Shown piece by piece: positions 1 through 10,200 of a stretch of 64,000 nt of DNA. Location of the stretch: assembly GCA_028015205.1 (NCBI GenBank), contig CM051520.1:64984694-65048693 (forward strand), given 5' to 3'. A model generated the notes under the pieces. It saw only the letters and a list, made by a program, of their open reading frames with translations. It made no database searches and was not told the origin of the DNA. A program made the position numbers and the translations under genes. Origin of the DNA: Mytilisepta virgata (taxonomy: Eukaryota > Mollusca > Bivalvia > Mytilida > Mytilidae). Every line of letters starts with the position of its first letter. Within the stretch, counting starts at the first letter, position 1.

Positions 1-967
1 GTCCTGAGTTGGTCCTCTCTCAGAATTATATCCGATGACCTCGAACGTCACCCATGATGACCGCCAGAGCCGAACATAGTTTAACATAGGACCCCATGCG
101 AAATTAATAAAAGAACTTCTTGTATGAAACCAATGGTTCTTAGGTGGTGGTCCTCTTTCAGAATTGTATCCGATGACCCCATCCGTCATCTAAGATGCCC
201 GCCAGAACCGAATATAGTTTTACATAAAACCCTATGGGAAATTTACCGAAGGATCTTCTTGTCTGAAACCACTTGGCCAATTGGAACAAAATGTGCAGCA
301 AAGGTCCATAGGTGGTCCTCTTTCAGAATTGTATCCGATGACCACACCCGTCATCCATGATGGCGCCAAAGACGAACATAGTTTAACATAGGACCTTATA
401 GGGAATTTTATTAAAGATCTTCATGATCTTCTTGTCTGAAACCATTTGACAGCAATGGGCCTTAGATGTTTCTCTTTTATAATTGTATCCAATGACCCAA
501 CCGGTCCGTCATCCAGTATGGTTGCCAGAGCCGAACATAGTTTAATATAGGACCCTATGGGGAATTTACTGAAAGATCTTCTTGTCTGAAACCGCTTAGC
601 CAAATCGAAAAAAACTTGACATCAATGGTCCTTAGGTGGCTATCTTTCAGAAATGCTTCCAATGATCCGACAACCATCCAAAATGGCCACCAGAGCCGAA
701 CATAGCTTAACATAGAACCCTATGGGAAACTTACTTAAAGATCTTGTGTAAAGTCACTGGGCCATTTGCAACAAAACGTAGCAGCAATGGTCCTTATTTA
801 CAGCCGAATATAGTTTAACATAGGTCTTAATTGGAAAAATCACTGAAAGATCTTATTGTTTGAAACCAGTGAGCCACTTGGCTGACAGTAATGTTCCAGG
901 CTGCCAGTGAAGATAGACATATAGACATAGTCCAGGTGAGCGATACAGGCTCCTAGGAGCCTCTAGT
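1..967 (-). repeat. AGCTCACC-family repeat element, internal tandem units
   Basis: About six degenerate units of roughly 130-165 bp follow one another. Each holds a block like 'gccgaacatagtttaacatagg' (near 75, 211, 376, 533, 697 and 803), then 'ccctatgggaaattta' and 'gatcttcttgtctgaaacca'. The array closes at 933-967 with 'ccaggtgagcgatacaggc' followed by a short 'gctcctaggagc' palindrome. The reverse complement of that end opens the element at 6128, so this copy lies in reverse orientation and its other end is outside the window. Short open frames here are by-products of the repeats. It appears to be a non-autonomous element; no transposase was seen. Confidence 0.7.
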
Positions 968-1497
968 TCAGGACTATATCTGATGAACCGGAATGTTAAC
1001 AAAGTTGGCCGCCACAGCTGAACTTACTTTAACGTAAGACACTATGGGAAAATTCATTAAATAATCATCTTGTCTGAACCACTGAACAAATTTGAACCAG
1101 ACTTGGCACCAATGGTACTAAGATAGTCCTGTTTCAGAAATGTGTCCGATGACCTGGACTGTCAAGCCAGATAACCACCACTGCTGAAACCACTGAGCCA
1201 ATTGGGACCGGACATTGCAGCAATGGTCCTTAGATGGTCCTCTTTCAGAATTATGTCCGATGATCAGGACTGTCAACCAAAACGGGCCCCACATCCGAGC
1301 ATAGTTTAAAATTGAACCCTATGAGAAATCATCAAACAATCTTGTCTGAAACTGCTCAGCCAAATGGAACCAAACTTAGCAACACTAGTTTGGTCCCAAT
1401 TGGCTCAGTGGTTTCAGTAATTGGTCCTTATGTGGTCTTTTTCAGAAATGTGTCTGCGCCGGTCCCAAGTCAGGAACCTCTAGCCTTTATTAATCTT
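968..1497. repeat. Further degenerate units of the same array family
   Basis: The 'ctgaaaccactgagccaattgggacc', 'ggtcctctttcagaattatgtccgatga' and 'catagtttaaaattgaaccctatgagaaa' blocks recur here, more diverged than in 1-967. The segment lies beyond the terminal motif at 933-967, so it is either a second, older copy or sequence duplicated from the array. No gene is visible. Confidence 0.55.
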
Positions 1498-2010
1498 GTG
1501 GAATAAACAAACACAGCGATATACACAGTAAAATTCAGTTCAAAAGATGTCCTATCCCGATGTTAAAAAAGGATAACAGAAGAAACTAAGCAAAATGACA
1601 ATGATCAATATATATTAACAAAGGACTACTAGCAGTTATGCCAGCTCCAGACACCAATTTAACTGATTGAAAGATTATCACAAATGAACCAAAATAAAAA
1701 AAAACAAACAATATTAACAAAGGCTAGAGGTTCCTGACTTGGGACAGGCGCAACAATGCGGCGGGGTTAAACATGTTTTGTGAAATCTCAACCCTTCCCT
1801 ATACCTCTAGCCAATGTGGAATAAACAAACACACAGCGATACACACAGTAAAACTCAGTTCAAAGATGTCCGAGTCCGATGTTAAAAAAGGTACCAGAAA
1901 AAAAATAAGTTAAATGCCAGGATCAATATATATTAACAAAGGACTAGTAGCAGTTACTGACATGTTAGCTCCAGACCTCAATTAAACTGATCGAAAGATT
2001 ATGTCTATAA
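1498..2010 (-). repeat. Direct duplication in the 3' region of an RT element
   Basis: A block of about 185 bp starting 'ggaataaacaaacacagcga' (from 1498) recurs at about 1816-2007. Both copies carry 'gatgttaaaaaagg', 'atcaatatatattaacaaa' and 'ccagctccagac'-like segments. Between them (1712-1813) lies 'aggttcctgacttgggacag', which I remember as a very common mussel interspersed repeat. The block sits downstream, on the minus strand, of the RT fragment at 2338-2560, so it probably belongs to the same retroelement. Confidence 0.5.
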
Positions 2011-2337
2011 CATATAGAAAATCAGCCACAATCCCTCCCGTTAGGGGTTTAGTATCATGGCATTATACATTAAACGAGAAGAACGTAACCCGTATCACAC
2101 CAACAACCGGTTTTAGAATAAATGTGTTTATTTCCGATGCAAAGGTCCTAAGAGTAAATCAATATTAATTCCCAAAAATGCCCATCTTTAATAACTAGAC
2201 AACAGTATCGTTACCATGTCCCTTGTGGATAAGTCTGTTTAAAGGTTTGGTTAGCTTTTCAGGTGAATGACGACATTTTGTGCTTTGCATATAATATTAC
2301 CATAAAAGATGGGAAATAACTTAATAACATATAAGAT

Positions 2338-2560
2338 TTATATTAACGAATGAGGTCCTTGTACCGATGATAAAATTTTGTAAAACTTTTTGACAAGTTT
2401 GTGATATCGAAATCCCTGGTGTAATAATTTTTCAGTAATACCGAGATTTCTTTCGTTAAAATCACAAACGTTGTTACATACACGAGCGAATCGAACACGT
2501 TGATATATAAAAACACCATATGATGGTGCCAAGGGAACGTCGTCATCTAAAAGCGGATAA
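2338..2560 (-). pseudogene. Reverse-transcriptase C-terminal fragment, frameshifted
   Basis: The minus strand encodes a recognisable retroelement RT tail: 'APSYGVFIYQRVRFARVCN', then 'FNERNLGITEKLLHQGFRYH', then a 'FTKFYHRYKDLI'-like end. The last part is only in a different frame, so there is at least one frameshift, and nothing of the catalytic RT core is visible upstream. The same protein module, diverged, occurs at 59628-59960. It fits a retroelement polymerase (Penelope-like or non-LTR); the clade cannot be fixed from the tail. Sequence down to about 1500 on this strand is probably its 3' untranslated region. Confidence 0.65.
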
Positions 2561-4640
2561 CTAACAATAGGAAATGAAAAATCAGACTGATTTTTCTTGT
2601 TTATCTACATTTGTTTAGCCCATCGCCATTACGTCGGAGGGTTTAGTATTCACAAACATGTTTGAGACCGCCACATTCCATATCCAAAAATCCTGTATGT
2701 TAAGTAGCTGTTTCCTGTCTCTTTATTTATTTATTTTTTTTTGTCCTTTTTTGTTACATGTTTCAAATACTTTTGTTGCATTTTTTGTCACCATTAACAC
2801 TGAGGCCATTTTTAGTTGGGAATGTTTTTTTTTGTAAAGTCCTATGGGATATTGTCTTACTTACGCCTACATGTAGTTCACATCCTTACAGTTTAGTAGC
2901 ACAGAACCGATATGGGGTATTAGGACCCTTGAACAGCGTATTTATAGTGATTGTGAATATTGTCTTGCATAGTCCTCAAAAGAATCTATAAAGAGTTCAA
3001 AGTTGCATTTCCAGTTGATGGATTGGGGCTCACAATATTTTGTTCCTTTGAAAGGATCCGTCGGAGACTATCCTTTTAATTTGAGGTCATCAATGCTGAA
3101 GTATTACATGTATTAAACTTTTGCAGTTAAGGATTTTGGAAAATATGGAAATAAGAAATAAACGGAACGGATTGATCTCCAAAAGGGTTGCTCTAATAGA
3201 TTTATATCCAACGATAATATTCAAAAGATCAATTACATCCAAGCCTCTGGGGGCAAAAGAAATTGAAAGAAACAATTTATGTTCCTTCTAACTGCCATTC
3301 GCTGAACTAGTATGTATTATTGTTTAGGGGCCAGCTGAAACCAGCCTCCGGGTGCGGGATTTTCTCGTTACGTTGAAGACCCATTAGTAGCCTTGAGCTG
3401 TTTTCTGCTCTTTGGTCGGATTGTTGTATCTTTGACACAGTCCCCGTTTCCATTCTCTATTCTATTTGAACATAAAATGAGTTCACATATGTTTAATAAA
3501 TACATACAAAATGTCAGTTCGTCATTTAATTTATTATTATTTTTTTTTAATGTTTTTATATATACAATGTATGTATATTTTTTTCATTTATATATTTCAT
3601 TTTATTTTTATTTCATTTTCTTTTTTGGAAAAATTCAGCTAGTTATTAGTGGAACTTTAACATCATGAAATTTCCTGTAAACATGCACATGGAGATGTCG
3701 AAACAATATTTTAGCGAAAAAATGTCTAAAACTGAATGCAAGTCAAAAGCAACATTGATTACAATGCAGGTGAGACACTGCCTGGAATCATACAATCTGA
3801 GCTGCAATGTTTAAAGAAGAACAACCTCATAGAGTGTCATTTAAATTCATCTTTGCATCAGATTATCTACCGATATAAAAATTTGTATTTTTCAGACATA
3901 TGACCTCGGCAAATGTAATGCTTTTTGTCGGGCTTTCGTGGGATTTTTTCCTTCCTTGATAGGTCACCCCTTTTTGTAATGCTTCTTGTATAATTATAAC
4001 CAAAATATATAACAACTTTTAAATACTTGTAGATGATTTATTTACATTATGTAATGATTTTAATCATAAAGAAAAATAAAATTTGTTATATTGTAATTAA
4101 TTAGTATGAATTTTACAATGAAACAAAAATCATCCTGTATGGTACATGTGGTCTGTACTAACCGCGGTAGTAACGACATTCTATTAAGAGCGCCCAAAAA
4201 TACCACTTAAGGATCTAACATGCAATCTACCATTTCTTATTTAAATCTTTTTAATACAAAAAAACCCCTGGCGAACGATATTCATTATGATTCTCATATT
4301 CCCATATCACATACTGCATGTATTAAATACATCTCTAGCTGCACCCTTTTCTATTTTATATAGTCATGATAGTATAGATAAAATGTTTATATATTTCACA
4401 ACAGTGCGTACCAGGTATGTAGACAACAGACTGGTGATATTACATGTACATAGGTATATTTTTTGACACACATCAGTGTCGTAATCATACTTTTTATTAG
4501 ATTTTAAATTACAATTACCACAGAAGTTAATTACCGCCATGTTAGATAGGGATCGATATCACATATTATTAAGATGACCAGCATGACCACTTGCAGTTTT
4601 ATGCAGCTTTTATTCGCATTGTATAGTCTTTCGTGCATCA
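2561..4640. other. Non-coding stretch with one repeat, no gene seen
   Basis: AT-rich sequence with long T runs (for example 3535-3660). Open frames here are short, T-rich and lack any recognisable motif or splice context. The only structured piece is the interspersed repeat at 3335-3478, listed separately. Confidence 0.6.
3335..3478 (+). repeat. Interspersed repeat, copy 1 (partner at 46500-46640)
   Basis: Contains 'gcctccgggtgcgggatttt', 'gagctgttttctgctctttg' and 'ccgtttccattctctattc'. The reverse complement of the same series occurs at about 46512-46640 ('gagaatggaaacggggaatg', 'agagcagaaaacaactc', 'cccgcaccc'). I recall this as one of the most abundant mussel repeats. The two copies are in opposite orientation about 43 kb apart and neither carries an intact gene. 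Confidence 0.6.
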
Positions 4641-4648
4641 TTAAAACA

Positions 4649-5590
4649 ATTTTTATTATACCCGCACTTTCGAATGAAAGTTCGGGTATATTGTCGTTGC
4701 GGTCGTCCGTCCGTACGTCACACTTTCTTGTGACGCAAACTCCTCCTTCGCTTTTGAATTTTTACCATTTTTTTTTGTCTAGCTGTAGAAGCGCAATAAG
4801 GTTTTTGAATTCCAAATTTTTAAAGGGGGCCTAGGAGGGACCAAAAAGGGCCAAATTATACAAAGAGCCTTGAACTCCTCTTTCATTTTTGAATTTAAAC
4901 CATTTGTATTGTTGCCATATAGTGTTGCTGACCAACTGTAGATGCGCAATAAGGATTTGGAAGTCCAAATTTTTAGGGCCGAAACAGAAAAAAAAGCATA
5001 ATTACTAAAATAACTATGTCATATTGTTGCTTGCAGATGCGCAAACGGTTTTGGAATTCCAAATTTCTAAAAGGGGGCCTGGGAGGGACCAAAAAGGGCC
5101 AACATAGACAAAGAGTGACGCGAACTTCTTTTTCATTTTTGAATTTAAATCATTTTTATTGTTGCCATATTGTTGCTTAAGAACTGTAGATGCGCAATAA
5201 GTTTGGAGTTCCAAATTATTTTAAAGAGGGTGGGAGGGACCAAAAAGGGCTGAAACAGAAAAAGACCATAATTACTAAAATTTTATTTAAAGAAAAAAAA
5301 TTGAATAAATTTGTGAATTTCAGTTTAAGGGGTATAGGTCCTTAAAAGTGTCCCAATAGTTAAATTGTAGTAAAAGTGGGTTGTGATATATTTGTGAAAA
5401 GGTTAGTTGTTACAGATGCAAACTGTAATGCTAAGCATGCTTTTATTTTGTATTTTGATGATTTAAAGGGCCAAAAAGGGAAAAGAGACCACAAATTTAG
5501 ATTACAGTAAAAGTGGGTTTTGATATATATGTGCAAAGGTTATTTGTTACAGATGCAAACTGTAATGCAATGGAAACTGAAAATGTTAAG
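4649..5590 (+). repeat. Hairpin-ended repeat element with internal tandem units
   Basis: The element opens with a perfect stem-loop around 'cccgcactttcgaatgaaag' and then 'tcgttgcggtcgtccgtccg'. About four internal units follow, each with 'gcgcaataagg'-like and 'tttggaattccaaatttt' blocks (near 4790, 4942, 5037 and 5190) and 'gggagggaccaaaaagggcc'. Two further direct repeats near 5390-5460 and 5515-5580 share 'gttacagatgcaaactgtaa'. The layout (terminal hairpin, 'cgtccgtccg' tract, tandem internal units) parallels the AGCTCACC elements here, but the sequence differs. No coding capacity. Confidence 0.6.
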
Positions 5591-6127
5591 AATGTTTGTT
5601 TACAAATAAATGTGGGGTGCATGTATAGATCTAGTTGTAACTTAATTTTTCGGTGCCGATATATCCCATAATTTTACTATGATTTATTTGGTATTAAAAG
5701 TGACTTTGGTACAACAATATGCATGTAATGTATTATGTGACAATGTGGTAATTAGAGTAATCTTAAGATATAACTGTTAATCATTAATTAGAAGCTAATA
5801 AGATCCGCTTAAATCTCGAATTCCTAAAAATTGGTTATGGTTCATTTTTTACAATATGTTGAGAAATTTCAAAATTTCGGGAAATGTTTCACGCGTGTGT
5901 ATTACCCCATTTAGATGCAGACAATTATTGCTGAAAAATAGAATACGAGGAAAATAAATGGAAATGGTAATCTGTCAAAGGGGACATAAAACGACTTAAA
6001 TGTACAAAATACGCAAGTCGAACAAAACCAAATACAAAATCATTAAAAAACAAACAACAACCAAAGTTAAAGATACAAATTTCCCCACGTTTTAACCAAT
6101 ATGGTCTTGATCACGAGCATGAAAAAT

Positions 6128-7888
6128 AACTAGAGGCTCTCAAAAGCCTGGATCGCTCACCTGGATTTAACTTGCCCCCCTTCAGCAGGACTGAAAAGTT
6201 ATCTTGGTTTGTTTTCCCATAGGTACAATGTTAAACAAAGTAAGGGTGTGGTTTCCATCTTAGTTGAAATTCAAGGTTATAAAACGCAATTCCGAAAGAG
6301 GACCATTGCTGGCATTAGTTTGATTCCAAATGGTCAAGTTTAAGGTATGATGTTCTGCAATTAAATTAAATTTTCCCATAGAGTCCTATGTTAAACTAAG
6401 TTCAGCTTTGGTGGCCATTTTTGACTAACAGGCCAGGTCAGCGGACACAATTATGAACGGGGACCATCTAACGACCACTGCTGCCAAGTCTGGTCCCAAT
6501 TGGCCAAGTGGTCTCAGATAAGAGGATTTTTAAATGAATTTTCCCATAGGGTCCCATGTTGAACTAAGTTCGGCTGTGGAAGCCATTTTGGTTGACTGTC
6601 TTGGTCATCGGGCACATATTGACATGGAAAACATAAACTTGGCAGAGGAACATGTAAGAATATTTCTTGCAATGTAACAATTCAATTGGTTTTGTAGTTT
6701 CAGAGAAGATATTTTTATTTTAATTTCAGCCAATCAGAGTGCATAATTGACCCTGGCATTCATGTCGAATTTCAGATCGGCACCAAAAACATTAATTTTG
6801 TTAAGAACCATCATCTGATCATTCAGGCATAATATTACTTCGACCTGGAAAACGGTTTTTGAAAAGAAGCTTTACATTGCCCACAGGATCCCATTTTAAA
6901 TGTGTCTCGCGGTGATGGTCATCTTGGATTTCAGATCGGCACGAAAAACATAAACTTTGTGGAGGACCATGTAAGGATCATTCCTGCAATTTAATAATTC
7001 AATTGCTTTTGTAGTTTCAGAGAAGAGCTTTTGGAAATTTCAGCAATCAGCAATCAGAGTGCATGATTGACCCTGGCAGCCATGTTGAATTTCGGATCGG
7101 CACCAAAAACATCATTTTGTTTAGGACCATTATCTGATCATTCAGGCATAATATTATTTCCATCTGCCAAAGGGTTTCTGACAAGAAGATGTTTTTATAT
7201 ATTTCCCATAGGATTCTTTCTTAAATGTGTCTCGTGGTGGCGGCCATCTTGGATTTCACAGAAACATAAACTTTGTCATGTTTGTAGATGACCATGTAAG
7301 GATCATTCCTGCAATATAACAATCCAATTGCTTTTGTAGTTTCAGAGAAGATTTTTCAAATTTTAGCCCATCAGAGTGCATAAATAGCCCTGGCAGCCAT
7401 ATTTTTGAATTTCGGATCGGCTCCAAAAACATCCATTTTGTTAAGGACCGTTATCTGATCATTCAGGCATAATAAAACGTATCACAAAATACCAAAATAA
7501 ATTATAATACTTCCATCTGTGAAACGGTTTCTGACAAGAAGATATGTTTATATGTATTTCCGAAAGGATCCTACTAGTATGTTAAATGTGTCCCGAGGTG
7601 GCGGCCATCTTGGATTTCAGATCGGCACAAAAACAAAAGTTTTGTAGAGGACCATGTAAGTATCGTTAATTCCGGCAATATAACAATTCAATTGCTTTAA
7701 ACATGTAGTTTTCAGAGAAGAAGATTTTTAAAATTTCAGCCAATATTCATGCAAAGTTTGGTTCCAATCCGCACAGTGGTTTCAGAGAAGAAGATCGGAA
7801 ATTAAAAGTTTACAGACGACAGAAGATGACGGACGCCAAGTGATGACAATAGCTCACATGACCCTTTGGGTTAGGTGAGCTAAAAAGG
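6128..7888 (+). repeat. AGCTCACC-family element, full-length-looking copy
   Basis: The left end reads 'aactagaggctctcaaaagc' then 'ctggatcgctcacctgg'; the right end reads 'gacggacgccaagtgatgac', then 'gggttaggtgagctaaaaag'. The interior is built of repeats: 'ggaccatgtaaggatcattc', 'tttgtagtttcagagaagat' and 'ttcggatcggcaccaaaaac' recur four or five times at roughly 300 bp spacing. The ends are short subterminal inverted repeats (gctcacctgg against aggtgagc). Other copies are at 1-967 (reverse), 41807-42707 (reverse) and 43308-44410. No transposase frame is present, so it must be non-autonomous. Confidence 0.7.
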
Positions 7889-8164
7889 TGTTGACTCCAA
7901 AGCAAAAACTAAGTCACTACAGAGAATCATCGTCGGAAACCCACGGCCGTTCGCGCCAACACTTTGCTAGACTTATCGGTATGACAGAGAATTTAAACAA
8001 AAATAAATTTCCTTTGACGCCCCCCTTGCACATTAAACGTACTTTATACAATTTTTTAAGATAGATAATTATAATTAGTAAAAAATATTTGTTAGATGTT
8101 CAGATAGTAAAGATAAATATGCTATATGTATAAGGTAGATGTACAGGAAGATCGGTTTGTTTGT

Positions 8165-8345
8165 TTAGTTAAGGTTTTACGCCGTTTTCAGCACATTTGG
8201 CTATATCGCGGCGGCCAGTTTTTATTGGTGGAGGAAGCCGGAGTACCCGGAGGAAACTACCGACCTTCGGTAGAAAAATTGGCAATCCTTGTCAATTAAG
8301 ATCGGAATCGCACGAAAACCCCGCCACACTCATAACCTCAGTGTA
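8165..8345 (+). repeat. Conserved interspersed repeat (SINE/MITE-like)
   Basis: Holds 'gttttacgccgttttcagca', 'gcggcggccagtttttattg' and 'gccggagtacccggaggaaa' followed by 'ccgaccttcggtag'. I recall this core as widespread in molluscs and other invertebrates; the formal family name is uncertain. It is more GC-rich than its surroundings. No RNA polymerase III boxes were identified. Confidence 0.5.
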
Positions 8346-8745
8346 GTACCGACACAACCCAAAACACTCAAAGTCTAATGTGACCCTGACCTTTGTCCTA
8401 TAAACAACATTTGGGCTCTAACTCTTTGATACTACTAAAAGTATACCACGGTTGGTTAAAATATATTAAAAGATATTGATTCTATACTGTTCACAATGGT
8501 CTTTCAGCCCCCCCCCCCCCCCCCCCCCCCCAAAAAAAAACGTTTCTAAATGTCTAAATTTCACTTTGACCTTTGACCTACGACATTGAAAAATAACTAG
8601 GGCTCTGTATCTTACATTTGTTAGTACTAAAAGTATACCAAGTTTAATTCTGAGTGTTCATAGAGAAATTTACGGACGGGCGGGCGGATGGCGACGTTTG
8701 AGTATCCCTTCGCAATTTCGTTCGCGAGGGGGAAATAACATTATC
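8346..8745 (+). repeat. Duplicated repeat block with poly-C tract
   Basis: Two related blocks (about 8370-8490 and 8565-8670) share 'ttgacctttg', 'gggctct' and 'tactaaaagtatacca'. They are separated by a run of about 20 C followed by A (8509-8540). The right end has 'cggacgggcgggcggatggcg' style sequence and a 'cgcaatttcgttcgcgaggg' hairpin, again like the terminal regions of the other array elements here. Confidence 0.5.
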
Positions 8746-9600
8746 GTTTTAGTAATCCGTTTCTATGTATGAACGAATTGTTAAACTGAGATGATGAGAG
8801 CTGTGTGCTGGGTTAAAGACGTGCTAATAACATCTCAGTTAATTTTCCACATCAAATGATTGCCATACTCATGATACTGGTATAAATTATTTTAGAGGCC
8901 AACGAAATAACATTCCACTAAAATCTAAAAAAACAAACTAAATTTAATTGTTCTCGAAAAAGTGTTGTTTTTTCTCTCTCCGAAATTTTGATGCCCCCCT
9001 CTTTAACATTGTCGGCATGGGGGAGTGGAGTAATGCATTGAATTATTTTTTTCAACCTCCCTCGACCAGATTATTTTTATTTCTCATTTCTAATCAAAAT
9101 ATTTTTAGAAAAAAAATAGCATTCCTCATCCCCCCTTGTCAAGTTAAATAGTCAGTCAATCCATTTACTTTTCTTGTTATTCTGTGTAATATTTTACTGG
9201 CGAAATTTACAAACCCAAATCCCTGACAATTTCTCTTCTTATTACAAAATACAATATAAAACTAGAATATACAGCTAAAAATATCATGCATGAGGTTTCT
9301 CGTAACAATAATGAATTATTGACACCATTGTGCGATCTTATTGAGGCATGTGAAATCTAACCGATGTTCGTCAACCTTTCGTCTGTGTCGCAGGACTCGT
9401 ATAGGAGAAAAACCGGAATTACGATGCTAGATATCTATAAATCTTGTTTTATTTTGCTTTAAATGTAGTTAAAATTAAAGCTATAGTCATTTAGATACGA
9501 ATTTGGCTGTTTTTAACTCACTCTCTCTTTTATTTACAACCATAACATAAATGTTTCATATAAAGGCAAGTACTGCTCCTGTTTCGTTCGTTCGTCGACA
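8746..9600. other. No gene seen
   Basis: AT-rich sequence. An open frame near 8948-9151 is T/C-rich with no motif, no splice signals and no upstream or downstream partner exon. I see no repeat here that matches elsewhere in the window. Confidence 0.5.
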
Positions 9601-9619
9601 TACGTTTGTTCGTCTCTTA

Positions 9620-10200
9620 AAGGTTCATCTCTAATAAAACGGTTACGCGGACGTCTAACGAGCTGTGACCATGCAATCGAAAGTGATTGCCAACTGGACA
9701 ATCAGTTCCATTCTCTATGGAACGTAAGTGTTCCGCAAAGCGGTCACCCGTACTAGTCAGTTTTTTCTGTGAAAGTGTTAGACTTGATCGAGCTACTGAC
9801 TAAGTGGTTTTTGAGACTTTTCCCCTTATAAATATAGCAGTGATGGAAACAGTCTAAAAAATTTCGCACACCAACGGATCTTTCATTACTTTGTTTTGAA
9901 AATTTTTCATAAGGATGCTACGGAGGGCGACATTTTGGGTGTGGTATGTAAGGACCAGTGGAACACGTTTGCTGTTTAATTTCTGACTAAGCTTTAAAGC
10001 GTTTGGTCTGGCCATCTTGGAAGTAGAATCAAAAGCCCTGTCAATGACAGTTTGGGGATAACCTCTCCTTCAGAAGAAGGTGGACATCTTGTCACACTAC
10101 TGTCTGAAGTCCTCTTCATTGCTACAGATGCGCCTAAGTCTAACAAACTGAAATTTAGAGATGGCATCTTTGCAAGACTTACGATGACAAGAGGCATACA
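9620..10200 (-). pseudogene. Penelope-like element remnant (RT tail plus GIY-YIG end)
   Basis: Reading the minus strand, different frames give in order: an RT-tail module with 'FQFVRLRRICSNEEDF' and 'RRGYPQTVIDRAFDS'; then 'RVPLVLTYHTQNVALRSIL'; then a segment with 'GDRFAEHLRSIENGTDCPVG' and 'NHFRLHGHS'. The last matches the closing part of GIY-YIG endonuclease domains carried by canonical Penelope-like elements, and the order RT then GIY-YIG fits. Stops and frameshifts interrupt it, and the catalytic RT core and the GIY-YIG start are missing. It is an old, truncated copy. Assignment rests on remembered family features. Confidence 0.6.
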
